This document shows, piece by piece, positions 1-8,546 of a stretch of 64,000 nucleotides of DNA. The stretch comes from Sphingomonas faeni. GTDB lineage: Bacteria > Pseudomonadota > Alphaproteobacteria > Sphingomonadales > Sphingomonadaceae. The notes below the pieces were generated by a model that worked only from the letters and a program-made list of their open reading frames with translations, was not told the origin of the DNA and made no database searches. Positions within the stretch are counted from its first letter, which is position 1. Every line of letters begins with the position of its first letter. The stretch is from NCBI RefSeq assembly GCF_024273235.1, contig NZ_JANBVH010000001.1, forward strand, positions 1 through 64,000, written 5' to 3'. Position numbers and translations under genes: made by a program.

Positions 1-75
1 CACTTGCGGACGTTGGCAGCAGCAGTATCGGCACTGCGACGGGATCTTGCCGAGGTCCTGATCCTGCGGCAATAG
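1..75 (+). CDS. Possible C-terminal tail of a gene cut by the left edge
   Basis: Frame 1 is open from the first base and ends at a TAG at 73-75, giving a 24-residue alanine/leucine/arginine-rich tail that could form a helix. Nothing in so short a tail identifies a family. It could be chance, because open frames are common in this GC-rich sequence. Confidence 0.3.
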   Translation, partial: HLRTLAAAVSALRRDLAEVLILRQ

Positions 76-167
76 GCGGGCCGATCGGCGGCCCCTGTTC
101 GGGTTGCAGCGACGATCAGGGGCGGTGCCGTATCGCCTGCAGCGTCGACGATCCGTGAGTATGATCC

Positions 168-1619
168 GTGCAACGACGACTTTTATCGGCCTCGTTCGGC
201 GCAATCTTCGCGATCCTCCCCGTAGAAGGCGCGCAGGCGCAGACGGTGCAGGAATTGCAGGCGCAGATCGATGAACTGAAGGCGACGATCGCCGAGATGA
301 AAGCCGCGCAAAAGGGTAAGGCGTCGCCCGGCCCCGCGCCGACGACGCCCGCGAGTGTGGCCGTCGCAGCGGCGCCAACGACCGCGCCGACCGCGACGAC
401 CGCGCCGGCCGCGCCGCGTGCGGAACAACCGACGGTCGCGATCGCTGCCGTCGAGAAACCCGCCAAACAGCAATGGTACGACCGCATCGCCATTCGCGGC
501 TATACGCAATTGCGCTTCAACGAGATCATCAGCGGCGACCGCCGCGCGCCGGACGGAATCTCGCGGTTGCGCTCGGTCGGGGACGGCGGGATCGGCGACG
601 ATACCAACTTCACCTTCCGCCGAATTCGCCTGATCCTGCAGGGCGATCTGAGCGACCGCGTCTCCTTCTACTTCCAGCCTGACTTCGCAAACAGCGTCGC
701 CAATCAGTCGGGCGGTGAACGCCGCGAAGGGTTTGTCCAGCTCCGCGACGCGTACGTCGATACCTTCCTCGACCGCGACAAGCGGTTCCGGCTGCGCTTC
801 GGTCAGTCGAAGGTGCCGTTCGGGTGGGAGAACATGCAATCCTCGTCCAACCGCCTGACGCTCGATCGCAGCGACGGCATCAATAGTGCGGTGCCGGGGG
901 AGCGCGATATCGGCGTGATCGCCTATTACACCCCACGCCAGGTCGAACGCATCTGGCAGAGGCTGGAGGAGGACGGGCAGAAGCTGTTCGGCAATTACGG
1001 CGCGTTCGGCGTTGGCGTCTTCAACGGGCAAGGGATCAACCGGACCGAAACCAACGACGGCGTGATGACGGTCGCGATGGCGACCTGGCCGTTCGCGCTC
1101 GACGGGCTGGGCGGGGCGTTCGACGGGCAGGTGCTCGAACTGGGCGGTGCCCTGTTGCGCAATGGCGTACAGCCTGAAATCCGCAGCGGCGGGACGAGCG
1201 ACACCGTCTACCGCGAGGAACGCGGCGGGATCCATGCGGTGCTCTACCCGCAACCGTTGGGCTTCCAGGCGGAATGGAACTGGGGGCGTGGTCCCGAATT
1301 CGACGTGTCCCGCCAGGCGATCCGCTCTCTTCCGCTGAACGGCGGCTACGTCCAGACGATGGCACGCGTGCGGCGCTCGCCGGTCGGGCCGTTCATGCCC
1401 TATGCGCGCTGGCAATATTACCGCGGCGGCTGGAAGGCACTGACCAACGCGCCCCGGCTCGAGACCGACGAGATCGAATTGGGGATTGAGTTCCAGCCGA
1501 ACCCCGAGCTCGAGCTGACGCTTGCCTATGCCCATATGCAGCGGCGCGAAGGCGACGAACGGCTGGCGGGGCGCGCCGAAGGCGACGTGATCCGTACGCA
1601 ATTGCAGTGGAATTACTGA
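168..1619 (+). CDS. Phosphate-selective porin OprP/OprO-like
   Basis: An outer-membrane channel protein of 483 residues, close to the usual size of the OprP/OprO (Porin_O_P) family, which lets phosphate, polyphosphate or related anions cross the outer membrane. A GTG start at 168 gives a signal peptide of about 24 residues ending AQA. A short coiled coil follows (roughly residues 28-48), then an Ala/Thr/Pro-rich linker to about residue 95, then the beta-barrel. The barrel contains typical alternating strands, for example around residues 130-160 and 205-215, and ends in QLQWNY, an aromatic end typical of outer-membrane proteins. No Pho box or pst/pho gene is nearby, so the substrate is inferred from the family only. 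Confidence 0.85.
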   Translation: MQRRLLSASFGAIFAILPVEGAQAQTVQELQAQIDELKATIAEMKAAQKGKASPGPAPTTPASVAVAAAPTTAPTATTAPAAPRAEQPTVAIAAVEKPAKQQWYDRIAIRGYTQLRFNEIISGDRRAPDGISRLRSVGDGGIGDDTNFTFRRIRLILQGDLSDRVSFYFQPDFANSVANQSGGERREGFVQLRDAYVDTFLDRDKRFRLRFGQSKVPFGWENMQSSSNRLTLDRSDGINSAVPGERDIGVIAYYTPRQVERIWQRLEEDGQKLFGNYGAFGVGVFNGQGINRTETNDGVMTVAMATWPFALDGLGGAFDGQVLELGGALLRNGVQPEIRSGGTSDTVYREERGGIHAVLYPQPLGFQAEWNWGRGPEFDVSRQAIRSLPLNGGYVQTMARVRRSPVGPFMPYARWQYYRGGWKALTNAPRLETDEIELGIEFQPNPELELTLAYAHMQRREGDERLAGRAEGDVIRTQLQWNY

Positions 1620-1830
1620 GCCGGGGAGGCGCCGTGCGCCGCACCTGGAGCGCGGTGCCTTACCTTCCGTTCACTTGACCGCGCATAACGGCATTCGACA
1701 CGGTCTATCGCAGGCTGCGGCTCGCTTGAGCCAAGGTTAGGCGGCGTGGCGCCATTGAGTTTGAACATCTGTTTCTCGCTTGCTGCTTGAAAGCGGGCCG
1801 GCCGCTATCCTTCCCATTCCGCTCACCGCC

Positions 1831-2478
1831 TTATTCCTCGTGCGAGGTTCCCAGCGTGGCGGCACCCACGAGTAGCAGCGCGGCGAGCGCCACTGCGATC
1901 CACAGCGCCTTCAGATCCAGAATGGGGAACACTGCGGCGCCCGCGGTCGCTCCCGCGATCAACCCCAGCCACAGGAGGAGATAGGGCACCCAGGCAAAGC
2001 GGGGACCGCCGGCGAACGCGGTCGTGAGGTGCTGGCCGATCTTGACGAGCGTGCCGGTCATGTAGGTGACGCCCACGCTGACCTCGCCGTCGCGCTGGAA
2101 CACCGCGTTCGCCGATCCCATCGCCACCGCCATCAGCAGCGGCGCCAGAACGAGGTCGCCACCGCGCGTCGCCGTCGCAGAGGCGATCGCCAGCGCGACC
2201 AGCACGAACGCCAGTACCGCCTGCTTCCGCCGTCGTCCCGCCAGTCGCCCGACGGTTTCGCCAGCCATGACCCCGCCGACGAACGCCGCGATCAGCGCAC
2301 CCGCGAACAGGCTGCCCGGCACGACGCCGGTGATACCTGCCGCCAGCCGCGTCGAATTGCCGCTCATGAACGAAACGAACAGGCCGCCGAGCTTCAGAAA
2401 CCCCAGCGCATCGACGAATCCCGCCAGCGCGGCGAGCCCGATTGCCAGCAGCCGCTGGCGTTTTTCATAACGGCGCAT
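1831..2478 (-). CDS. DUF1275 (YoaK-like) membrane protein
   Basis: A 215-residue integral membrane protein of the DUF1275/YoaK family, whose role is not established. The N-terminal segment has the family-typical GFVDALGFLKLGGLFVSFMSGNST signature in shortened form (GFVDALGF and FMSGN, residues about 21-41), followed by about six hydrophobic helices. The start is the ATG at 2478, with no better alternative. It faces the porin convergently and the sirtuin gene divergently, with about 120 bases between the two divergent starts, so it is probably monocistronic. Confidence 0.8.
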   Translation of the reverse strand: MRRYEKRQRLLAIGLAALAGFVDALGFLKLGGLFVSFMSGNSTRLAAGITGVVPGSLFAGALIAAFVGGVMAGETVGRLAGRRRKQAVLAFVLVALAIASATATRGGDLVLAPLLMAVAMGSANAVFQRDGEVSVGVTYMTGTLVKIGQHLTTAFAGGPRFAWVPYLLLWLGLIAGATAGAAVFPILDLKALWIAVALAALLLVGAATLGTSHEE

Positions 2479-2598
2479 GGCCCTTCATAGGCTTGGCGCG
2501 CTGAAATGGGAGATGGCGTCTCGTCGGTGGGTCGGCGACGGGTTCCGACTGCATTGCGCGCCCTTTCGGACTTGGCGAACGCGGCTTATCCTGTGGCG

Positions 2599-3309
2599 AT
2601 GCAGGATATCAGAAACATCGTCGTTCTTACCGGGGCCGGGATTTCGGCGGAGAGCGGGATCGCGACGTTTCGGGGGCCGGGTGGGCTTTGGGAGGGACAT
2701 CGCGTCGAAGATGTTTGCACGCCCGAGGCGCTCGCGGCGGATCCGGAGTTGGTGCACCGGTTTTACGATCTGCGGCGGGCGGCTTTAGCGGGGGTGGAGC
2801 CCAATGCGGCGCACCGGGCGCTGGCGCGGCTGGATGCGGGTTGGGACGGCGAGTTGCTGATCGTGACGCAGAATGTCGATGACCTGCATGAGCGCGCGGG
2901 GGCGCCAATCGGTGGGGGGCGGATGCTCCATATGCATGGGGAGTTGCTGTCGGCGCTGTGTGCTGTGTGTGGGGCGCGGGAGGCTACGACGGGGGCTTTG
3001 CCCGAGGGGTCGGTGTGTGGGGCTTGCGGTGCGGCGGCGTTGCGGCCCGACATCGTGTTCTTTGGGGAGATGCCATACCAGATGGAGCGGATCGAGGCGG
3101 CGTTGGCGAAGGCCGACCTGTTCGTTTCGGTGGGGACTTCGGGGGCGGTGTATCCGGCGGCGGGGTTCGTGCAGACTGCGGCGTATCACGGCGCGCGGAC
3201 GCTGGAGTTGAACCTGGAGCCGTCGATGGGGAGCGTGTTTTTTGGGGAAACGCGGATCGGGGCGGCGGGGGTGCTGGTGCCGGATTGGGTAGAGGAGGTG
3301 CTTTCCTAG
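2599..3309 (+). CDS. cobB: NAD-dependent protein deacylase (sirtuin, CobB type)
   Basis: Removes acyl groups from lysine using NAD+, giving O-acyl-ADP-ribose and nicotinamide. The NAD-binding GAGIS (residues 12-16), TQNVD and catalytic His in MLHMHGEL are present. A four-cysteine zinc knuckle (CAVC and CGAC) follows. Tyr56 and Arg59 (YDLR) match the tyrosine/arginine pair that marks SIRT5/CobB-like enzymes able to act on succinyl- or malonyl-lysine. The frame is open further upstream, but the ATG at 2599 gives 236 residues, the normal CobB length, and starts just before the Rossmann fold. Confidence 0.9.
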   Translation: MQDIRNIVVLTGAGISAESGIATFRGPGGLWEGHRVEDVCTPEALAADPELVHRFYDLRRAALAGVEPNAAHRALARLDAGWDGELLIVTQNVDDLHERAGAPIGGGRMLHMHGELLSALCAVCGAREATTGALPEGSVCGACGAAALRPDIVFFGEMPYQMERIEAALAKADLFVSVGTSGAVYPAAGFVQTAAYHGARTLELNLEPSMGSVFFGETRIGAAGVLVPDWVEEVLS

Positions 3310-3333
3310 TTACCGCTGAGATTCCCTCTCAAT

Positions 3334-3437
3334 CCACCCCGGCGGAGGCCGGGGCCCAATTGGGAAACGGTTCTAACGGCGGACTGCGCTCAGTCACTCC
3401 AACCTTTCCAATTGGGCCCCGGCCTTCGCCGGGGTGG
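3334..3437. repeat. R1 palindromic repeat, copy 1
   Basis: Two CCCCGGC/GCCGGGG hairpin arms (left loop GGAG, right loop CTTC) flank CCCAATTGGG motifs and a unique middle of about 40 bases. It lies between the ends of cobB and era and may act as a shared transcription end. Confidence 0.85.
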
Positions 3438-3478
3438 TGTTGAGTGGGGGTGTGGTTGCGGCTTACTGCGGATAGCAA

Positions 3479-3540
3479 GCTTGTTCTCCCGCGAAGGCGG
3501 GAGCCCAGGCTGGGCCCCCGCCTTCGCGGGGGAACAAGTT
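3479..3540. repeat. R2 palindromic repeat, copy 1
   Basis: Compact inverted repeat: TTGTTCTCCCGCGAAGGCGG on the left, its near reverse complement on the right, centred on CCCAGGCTGGG. It sits 24 bases beyond the era stop codon. Confidence 0.85.
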
Positions 3541-3563
3541 GTTAAGGGTAGCGGGCTGGTGGG

Positions 3564-4493
3564 TCAGTCGACCCAGTCGAGGCCCATGTCGCGGTAGACT
3601 TCGCGGTCTTCGTCCCAGCCGGGTTTTACCTTGACGTGCAGATATAGGTGGACGGGCTTGCCGGTGATCGAGGCGAGTTCGATGCGGGAGCGGGCGCCGA
3701 TTTCCTTGATGCGGACGCCGCCCTTGCCGAGGACGATCGCGCGCTGGGTGGGGCGCTCGACGAGGATCTGCTGGTGGATCTCCAACGACCCGTCCTGGCG
3801 TTCGATATACTGCTCGGTCTCGATCGTGCTGGCGTAGGGGAGTTCGGCGTGGAGCTGGAGATAGAGCTGTTCGCGCGTGACCTCCGACGCGAGCGCGCGT
3901 TCGGTCGAGTCGGAGACCTGGTCCTCGGGGTAGTGCCAGGGCCCCTCGGGCATCGCTTTCGCCAGCTCGGTCTTGAAGTGCGCGAGGCCGTCGCCGGTGC
4001 CGGCGCTGATGAAGAACGTCTCGGCGAACGGGAGCAGCGCGTTGAGTTTCTCGGCGTGGATCAGCAGCTTGGTCTTGTCGGCGAGGTCGACCTTGTTGAG
4101 GATCAGCCAGATCGGCTCGGTGCGGCCGACCAGCGATTCGACGATCGTGGTGACCTTGCCGCCGATCCCGCCCTTGGCATCGACCACCAGCGCGATGATG
4201 TCGGAACCCTCCGCGCCGCCCCAGGCGGCGGCAACCATCGCGCGGTCGAAGCGGCGCTTGGGCTCGAAAATGCCGGGGGTGTCGACGAGCAGGATCTGCG
4301 TGTCGCCCTCGATCGCGACGCCCATCAGCTTGGCGCGCGTGGTCTGCGCCTTGGGGCTGACGATCGCGACCTTCTGGCCGACGAGCGCGTTGACGAGCGT
4401 CGACTTGCCCGCGTTGGGCGCGCCGACGATGGCGACTAGGCCGCAATGCTTGGGGGCGGGCTTGGTGTCGGGCTGGGTATTCGTGTCAGTCAT
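3564..4493 (-). CDS. era: GTPase Era
   Basis: Essential GTPase that binds the 3' end of 16S rRNA and takes part in 30S subunit assembly. At 309 residues it has the standard Era length. The P-loop GAPNAGKST is at residues 24-32, the G3 motif is VDTPG, the G4 motif is NKVD, and the C-terminal KH domain has the GKGG loop followed by an arginine/lysine-rich helix. It is downstream of lepB and rnc on the same strand, the usual alphaproteobacterial order. The 239-base gap to rnc, holding an inverted repeat, suggests that it may also have its own promoter. Confidence 0.97.
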   Translation of the reverse strand: MTDTNTQPDTKPAPKHCGLVAIVGAPNAGKSTLVNALVGQKVAIVSPKAQTTRAKLMGVAIEGDTQILLVDTPGIFEPKRRFDRAMVAAAWGGAEGSDIIALVVDAKGGIGGKVTTIVESLVGRTEPIWLILNKVDLADKTKLLIHAEKLNALLPFAETFFISAGTGDGLAHFKTELAKAMPEGPWHYPEDQVSDSTERALASEVTREQLYLQLHAELPYASTIETEQYIERQDGSLEIHQQILVERPTQRAIVLGKGGVRIKEIGARSRIELASITGKPVHLYLHVKVKPGWDEDREVYRDMGLDWVD

Positions 4494-4573
4494 AGGCTCT
4501 TTTCGAACTGGTGTTGCTTGCGGCTGTACAGGGAAAACGGCTGTTCGTCATCGCGTCGTGCGAAGGCAGATTG

Positions 4574-4722
4574 GTTCACGCGAAGGCGCAAAGGCGCGAA
4601 GATGGTGTGGATGGGGCTCGCACACGCTTCAATTATACGCCGCCGAATATCTCGGAGCCGTTTGGGGCGAGACCTGATTAGCTGAGCGCATCACCTTCGC
4701 GCCTTTGCGCCTTCGCGTGAAC
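4574..4722. repeat. 28-base perfect inverted repeat between rnc and era
   Basis: Arms at 4574-4601 and 4695-4722 are exact reverse complements (GTTCACGCGAAGGCGCAAAG at the left arm's start), separated by 93 unrelated bases. No other copy of this arm sequence was seen in the window. Confidence 0.9.
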
Positions 4723-4732
4723 GAAATTCTTC

Positions 4733-5395
4733 CTAGCCGAGCTTCTCCAGCAACGCCTTGGCGGCTGCGGTTTCGGCTTCTTGTTTGCTGGAGCCGGTGG
4801 CGGTCGCTTCGGCGAGTTTGCCGATCGAGACCAGCATCGTGAATTTAGGCGCGTGGCCGGGGCCAGTGCGTTCTACGATGGTGTATTCGGGGGGCTTGCG
4901 GTTGTGCGCGGCGGCCCATTCCTGGAGCGCGGACTTGGGGTGTTGCGGGGCTTTGGCGCCGGCCTGCACCCTGTCCCCCCAGGCGCCGCGGACGAACTTG
5001 CGGGCGGCGTCGAGGCCGGCTTCCTGGTACCAGGCGCCGATCAGCGCCTCCATCACGTCGCCGAGCACGTTGTCGCTGTCGCTGGCGCCGTCGTCGCGGG
5101 CCTGCTTGCCGAGCTTCAGGTGCGCGCGGACGCCGAGTTCTCGGGCGACGTCGGCGCAGACGGGGCCGGTGACCAGCGCGTTGAGGCGCTTCGAGAGCGA
5201 GCCCTCCGGGTCGGTCGCGAAGAGTTCGTAGAGCCATTCGGCGATGATGAGGCCGAGGACGCGGTCGCCGAGGAATTCGAGGCGCTCATAGTTCGCCGCG
5301 GCTTGGCTGCCGTGGGTCAGCGCGCGCTCATAGGGGGCGAGATCGGTGGGGACGCGGCCGAAGAGCGTCTTCAGCCAGCCGGCGAGGTCGCTCAA
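4733..5395 (-). CDS. rnc: Ribonuclease III
   Basis: Double-strand-specific endoribonuclease that processes rRNA precursors and structured mRNAs. The RNase III signature ERLEFLGDRVL is at residues 37-47, and the second acidic cluster (DNVLGDVMEALIGA) holds the catalytic Asp/Glu. A double-stranded RNA-binding domain fills the last 70 residues (PKSALQEW onwards). I chose the TTG start at 5395, which overlaps the lepB stop codon as TTGA and gives 220 residues, the normal length. Longer readings would run back through the lepB coding region. The overlap implies translational coupling to lepB. Confidence 0.92.
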   Translation of the reverse strand: MSDLAGWLKTLFGRVPTDLAPYERALTHGSQAAANYERLEFLGDRVLGLIIAEWLYELFATDPEGSLSKRLNALVTGPVCADVARELGVRAHLKLGKQARDDGASDSDNVLGDVMEALIGAWYQEAGLDAARKFVRGAWGDRVQAGAKAPQHPKSALQEWAAAHNRKPPEYTIVERTGPGHAPKFTMLVSIGKLAEATATGSSKQEAETAAAKALLEKLG

Positions 5396-6213
5396 AAGCC
5401 TTCCCCGATGCGGCTCCAGCGCGCGGCACTGACCCAGGTCCAGGGCTTGAGCCATTCGGCGTCGCCGTCGGTCGAGAAGAAGTTGACGACTGCCTTGCCC
5501 TCAACGTTTTCGAGCGGGACGTAGCCCATGCCGTTCGGTGCGGGGAACCGGCTGTCGCCGCTGTCGTCGCGGTTGTCGCCCATCACGAAGATGTGGCCGG
5601 CGGGGATGGTGTAGAGCCCGGTGTCGTCGCGGTCGGGGAGTTGAGCCTGATCGAGCACTTCGTAGCTGCGGCCGTTGGGCAGCGTTTCGCGGAAGCGGGG
5701 GTAGCGGCAGATCTGGACGTTGGCGACGACATCGACGAACGGCGCGCCGCATTTCTCGGCGTTGAAATTGGCGGTCAGCGGGATCGTGAAGTCGGCGATG
5801 CGCTGCTTCGGGATCGCCTTGCCATTGAGGTAGACGGTTCCCTGGCGCATCTGGATCGTCTCCCCGGGCAGGCCGATGACGCGCTTGATGACGTCGTGGT
5901 CGAGCACTTCGGGCGCGCGGAAGACGACGACGTCGCCGCGGGTCGGCGTGCTGCCGAAGATGCGGCCGGGGATCAGCGGGATGCCGCCGGGGAGCGACCA
6001 GCGTGAGTACCCGTAGTTCCACTTCGAGACGAAGAGATAGTCGCCGATCAGGAGGCGGGGCAGCATCGATTCGGACGGGATGCTGAACGGCGCGAAGATG
6101 AAGCTGCGCAGGATCAGCACGACCAGCGCGAGCTTCAGCAGGAAGCGGAAGGTCTCGCTCGTTTCGGAACGAGGCGCCTTGGACCGCGCGGGTGTCTTCA
6201 CGTCATTTGCCAT
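5392..6213 (-). CDS. lepB: Signal peptidase I
   Basis: Inner-membrane serine protease that cleaves signal peptides from exported proteins. One N-terminal membrane helix (about residues 23-42) is followed by the catalytic serine in the PSESM motif (Ser49). The general-base lysine is Lys110 in the DHDVIKRVIGLPGE box, and MGDNRDDS is box E. The ATG at 6213 gives 273 residues with a basic head ahead of the membrane helix. The frame stays open upstream, but that stretch is not family-like. It is first in lepB-rnc-era and diverges from pgi. Confidence 0.95.
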   Translation of the reverse strand: MANDVKTPARSKAPRSETSETFRFLLKLALVVLILRSFIFAPFSIPSESMLPRLLIGDYLFVSKWNYGYSRWSLPGGIPLIPGRIFGSTPTRGDVVVFRAPEVLDHDVIKRVIGLPGETIQMRQGTVYLNGKAIPKQRIADFTIPLTANFNAEKCGAPFVDVVANVQICRYPRFRETLPNGRSYEVLDQAQLPDRDDTGLYTIPAGHIFVMGDNRDDSGDSRFPAPNGMGYVPLENVEGKAVVNFFSTDGDAEWLKPWTWVSAARWSRIGEGF

Positions 6214-6338
6214 GCTCGCGGGTTTGCTCAACCTGCGCGCGTCGTCAAGCGTATGCGGGATACCTGTCACCGAAAGAGCGTTGTCGCGGTCTCGCGCTTG
6301 CAGCATGACCGGCGCGCACGTCTATTCGGAGAAGAAGC

Positions 6339-7829
6339 ATGACCGCCGACTGGTCCAGACTCGAAGCCCTGCCCGCCACCAAGCTGACCGACCTGTTCGC
6401 ACAGGATTCGGAGCGCCTCTCGAAGCTGAGCCTCGACGTCGCGGGCATTCATTTCGACTGGTCGAAGACGCATCTGACGACCGACATGATCGCGGCGTTT
6501 GAGGAGATGGCGAAGGCGCAGGATCTGGCGGGCAAGCGCCAGGCGATGTTCTCGGGCGAGATCGTCAACGTCACCGAGGGCCGCGCGGTCGAGCACACCG
6601 CCGAGCGCGGCGAGGGCAAGCCCGAGAGCGTCGCGATCGCGCAGGCGAGCCACGCGCGGATGCGGACGCTGATCGATGCGATCGAGGCGGATGCGCTGGG
6701 GCCGGTGCGCCATATCCTGCATGTCGGGATCGGCGGGTCGGCGCTGGGGCCGCAATTGCTGGTCGATTCGCTCGGGCGCGACGACAAGCGGTATGACGTC
6801 GGGATCGTCGCCAATGTCGACGGCGTGGCGCTGGAGGACGTGTTCGCCAAGTTCGATCCGGCGGCGACGTTGCTGGTGGTCGCGTCGAAGACCTTCACCA
6901 CGACCGAGACGCTGATGAACGCCGAGGCGGTGCTGCAGTGGATGACCGAGCATAATGTCGAGGATCCTTACGGCCGGGTGATCGCGCTGACCGCGGCGCC
7001 CGAAAAGGCGATGGAATGGGGCGTCGACGAGACGCGCATCCTGCCGTTCTCCGAAAGCGTCGGCGGGCGCTATTCGCTGTGGTCGACGATCGGGTTTCCG
7101 GCGGCGATCGGGCTCGGTTGGGACCGGTTCGAGGAATTGCTGGAGGGCGCGGCCGAGATGGACCGGCATTTCCGCCTCGCCGCGCTGCACGAGAACGCGC
7201 CGGCGCTCGCGGCGTTCGCCGACCTGTATTACACGCAGATCCGCCATGCCGAGACGCGCGCGACCTTCGCGTATGACGAGCGACTGCGGTTGTTGCCGAG
7301 CTATCTCCAGCAGTTGGAGATGGAGTCGAACGGCAAGTCGGTGACCGCGGAAGGCGAGCCGCTCGGGCGGCCGTCGGCGGCGATCACTTGGGGTGGTGTC
7401 GGTACGGAAGCGCAGCATGCGGTGTTCCAGCTGCTCCACCAGGGCACGCATCTGGTGCCGGTCGAGTTCGTCGCGTCGATCGAACCGGGCGACACGTTGC
7501 CCGAGGAGCATCACAAGGCGCTGTTGCTCAATGCGTTCGCGCAGGGTGCGGCGTTGATGGCGGGCAAGCAGGTCGAGGATCCGGCGCGGAGCTATTCGGG
7601 TGACCGGCCGTCATCGACGCTGCTGCTCGACGACCTGGATGCGCGGACGCTGGGCGCGCTGATCGCGTTTTACGAGCACCGGGTGTTCGTGAACGGCGTT
7701 TTGCTGGGGATCAACTCGTTCGACCAGTTCGGGGTCGAGCTGGGGAAGGAAATGGCGAAGGCCGCGGAGAAGGGCGGGCAGACGTTCGATCCTTCGACGG
7801 ACGATCTGATCACGCGCGCGTTTGGGTGA
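6339..7829 (+). CDS. pgi: Glucose-6-phosphate isomerase
   Basis: Interconverts glucose 6-phosphate and fructose 6-phosphate in the cytoplasm. The 496-residue product carries the conserved GIGGSALGPQ sugar-phosphate loop (about residue 130), the GGRYSLWSTIG signature, and a C-terminal stretch ending in the conserved GINSFDQFGVELGK region with its catalytic lysine. An AAGA-type ribosome site precedes the ATG. It is divergent from lepB with 125 bases between starts, so both promoters must lie in that short gap. Confidence 0.96.
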   Translation: MTADWSRLEALPATKLTDLFAQDSERLSKLSLDVAGIHFDWSKTHLTTDMIAAFEEMAKAQDLAGKRQAMFSGEIVNVTEGRAVEHTAERGEGKPESVAIAQASHARMRTLIDAIEADALGPVRHILHVGIGGSALGPQLLVDSLGRDDKRYDVGIVANVDGVALEDVFAKFDPAATLLVVASKTFTTTETLMNAEAVLQWMTEHNVEDPYGRVIALTAAPEKAMEWGVDETRILPFSESVGGRYSLWSTIGFPAAIGLGWDRFEELLEGAAEMDRHFRLAALHENAPALAAFADLYYTQIRHAETRATFAYDERLRLLPSYLQQLEMESNGKSVTAEGEPLGRPSAAITWGGVGTEAQHAVFQLLHQGTHLVPVEFVASIEPGDTLPEEHHKALLLNAFAQGAALMAGKQVEDPARSYSGDRPSSTLLLDDLDARTLGALIAFYEHRVFVNGVLLGINSFDQFGVELGKEMAKAAEKGGQTFDPSTDDLITRAFG

Positions 7830-7872
7830 TTTTTGGGTGGGGGCTTGCTGAGTGCGCTCCACCCCACTCCGC

Positions 7873-7896
7873 CACCCCGGCGAAGGCCGGGGTGGT
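7873..7896. repeat. R1 half element (single hairpin)
   Basis: Only one CCCCGGC-GAAG-GCCGGGG arm with its flanking CCA/TGG is present, with no CCCAATTGGG partner. It may be a remnant of a full R1 copy. Confidence 0.75.
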
Positions 7897-7936
7897 AGTG
7901 AGGGAGCGGGCGTTTGGTTAACGTGACGCTATCTTC

Positions 7937-8016
7937 TGTTCCCTCGCGAACGCGGGGGCCCAGGATACCACGCGTGGCGCCCGTGACCCTGGGCTCCCGC
8001 TTGCGCGGGAGAACAA
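7937..8016. repeat. R2 palindromic repeat, diverged long copy
   Basis: Arms TGTTCCCTCGCGAACGCGGG and its diverged partner ending GGGAGAACA enclose a longer middle (about 25 bases) containing a CCACGCGTGG palindrome. Confidence 0.75.
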
Positions 8017-8059
8017 ATAGCTCGCGGGAGAACAACAGAAGGTTGCGCGTTACTCTTAT

Positions 8060-8437
8060 ATGCCCCTTGTTCTTGCCGTAGCGCTCGCCGCCTCCCCCAA
8101 CCTCGCGCAGATGAAGTGGGAACGGCGGGTTTTGATAGTGGCAGCGCCGTCTTCGCAAGACGCGGCGCTTGCTGAGCAGCGCCGCATCCTCGCCAACTGG
8201 AAGGCAAACAGCGACGACCGCGACCTCACCGTTGTCGAAGTGATCGGCGACCGGGTCCAAGGCGCCGGTGACACCGCTGCAACGATCCGCCGCAAATATC
8301 GCCTCCCCGCCACGTTCACCGCGATCCTCATTGGCAAGGATGGCGGCGCGAAACTACGCAGCGCCAAGCCCTTCGCCGCCGCCGTTCTCGAGCAGACGAT
8401 CGACGCTATGCCGATGCGCAGGGCGGGTCAGCGATAG
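8060..8437 (+). CDS. DUF4174 domain protein
   Basis: A 125-residue protein matching the DUF4174 pattern: a short hydrophobic head, a KWERRVLIVAAPS strand, then a thioredoxin-like alternation of strands and helices with KYRLPATFTAILIGKDGG near the end. The fold resembles thioredoxin-like proteins but no CxxC is present, so a redox role is not supported. The first 11 residues are hydrophobic and could act as a weak signal peptide. The family has no agreed function. Confidence 0.7.
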   Translation: MPLVLAVALAASPNLAQMKWERRVLIVAAPSSQDAALAEQRRILANWKANSDDRDLTVVEVIGDRVQGAGDTAATIRRKYRLPATFTAILIGKDGGAKLRSAKPFAAAVLEQTIDAMPMRRAGQR

Positions 8438-8546
8438 ACCAAAGCGATCAACGTGATCGCTGCGCCGGGGTTGTCCGCGCATCCCCCCTGCCCCAGATGG
8501 CATCCAAAGCCGCTCCCCAGCGGCGCGCGACGCATGAGGACTGCCT

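Noticed and set aside
183..1601. Long open frame on the minus strand across the porin gene
   Set aside because: It is antisense to a clear porin, has no recognisable domain and only Arg/Pro/His-rich composition, the usual by-product of high GC content.
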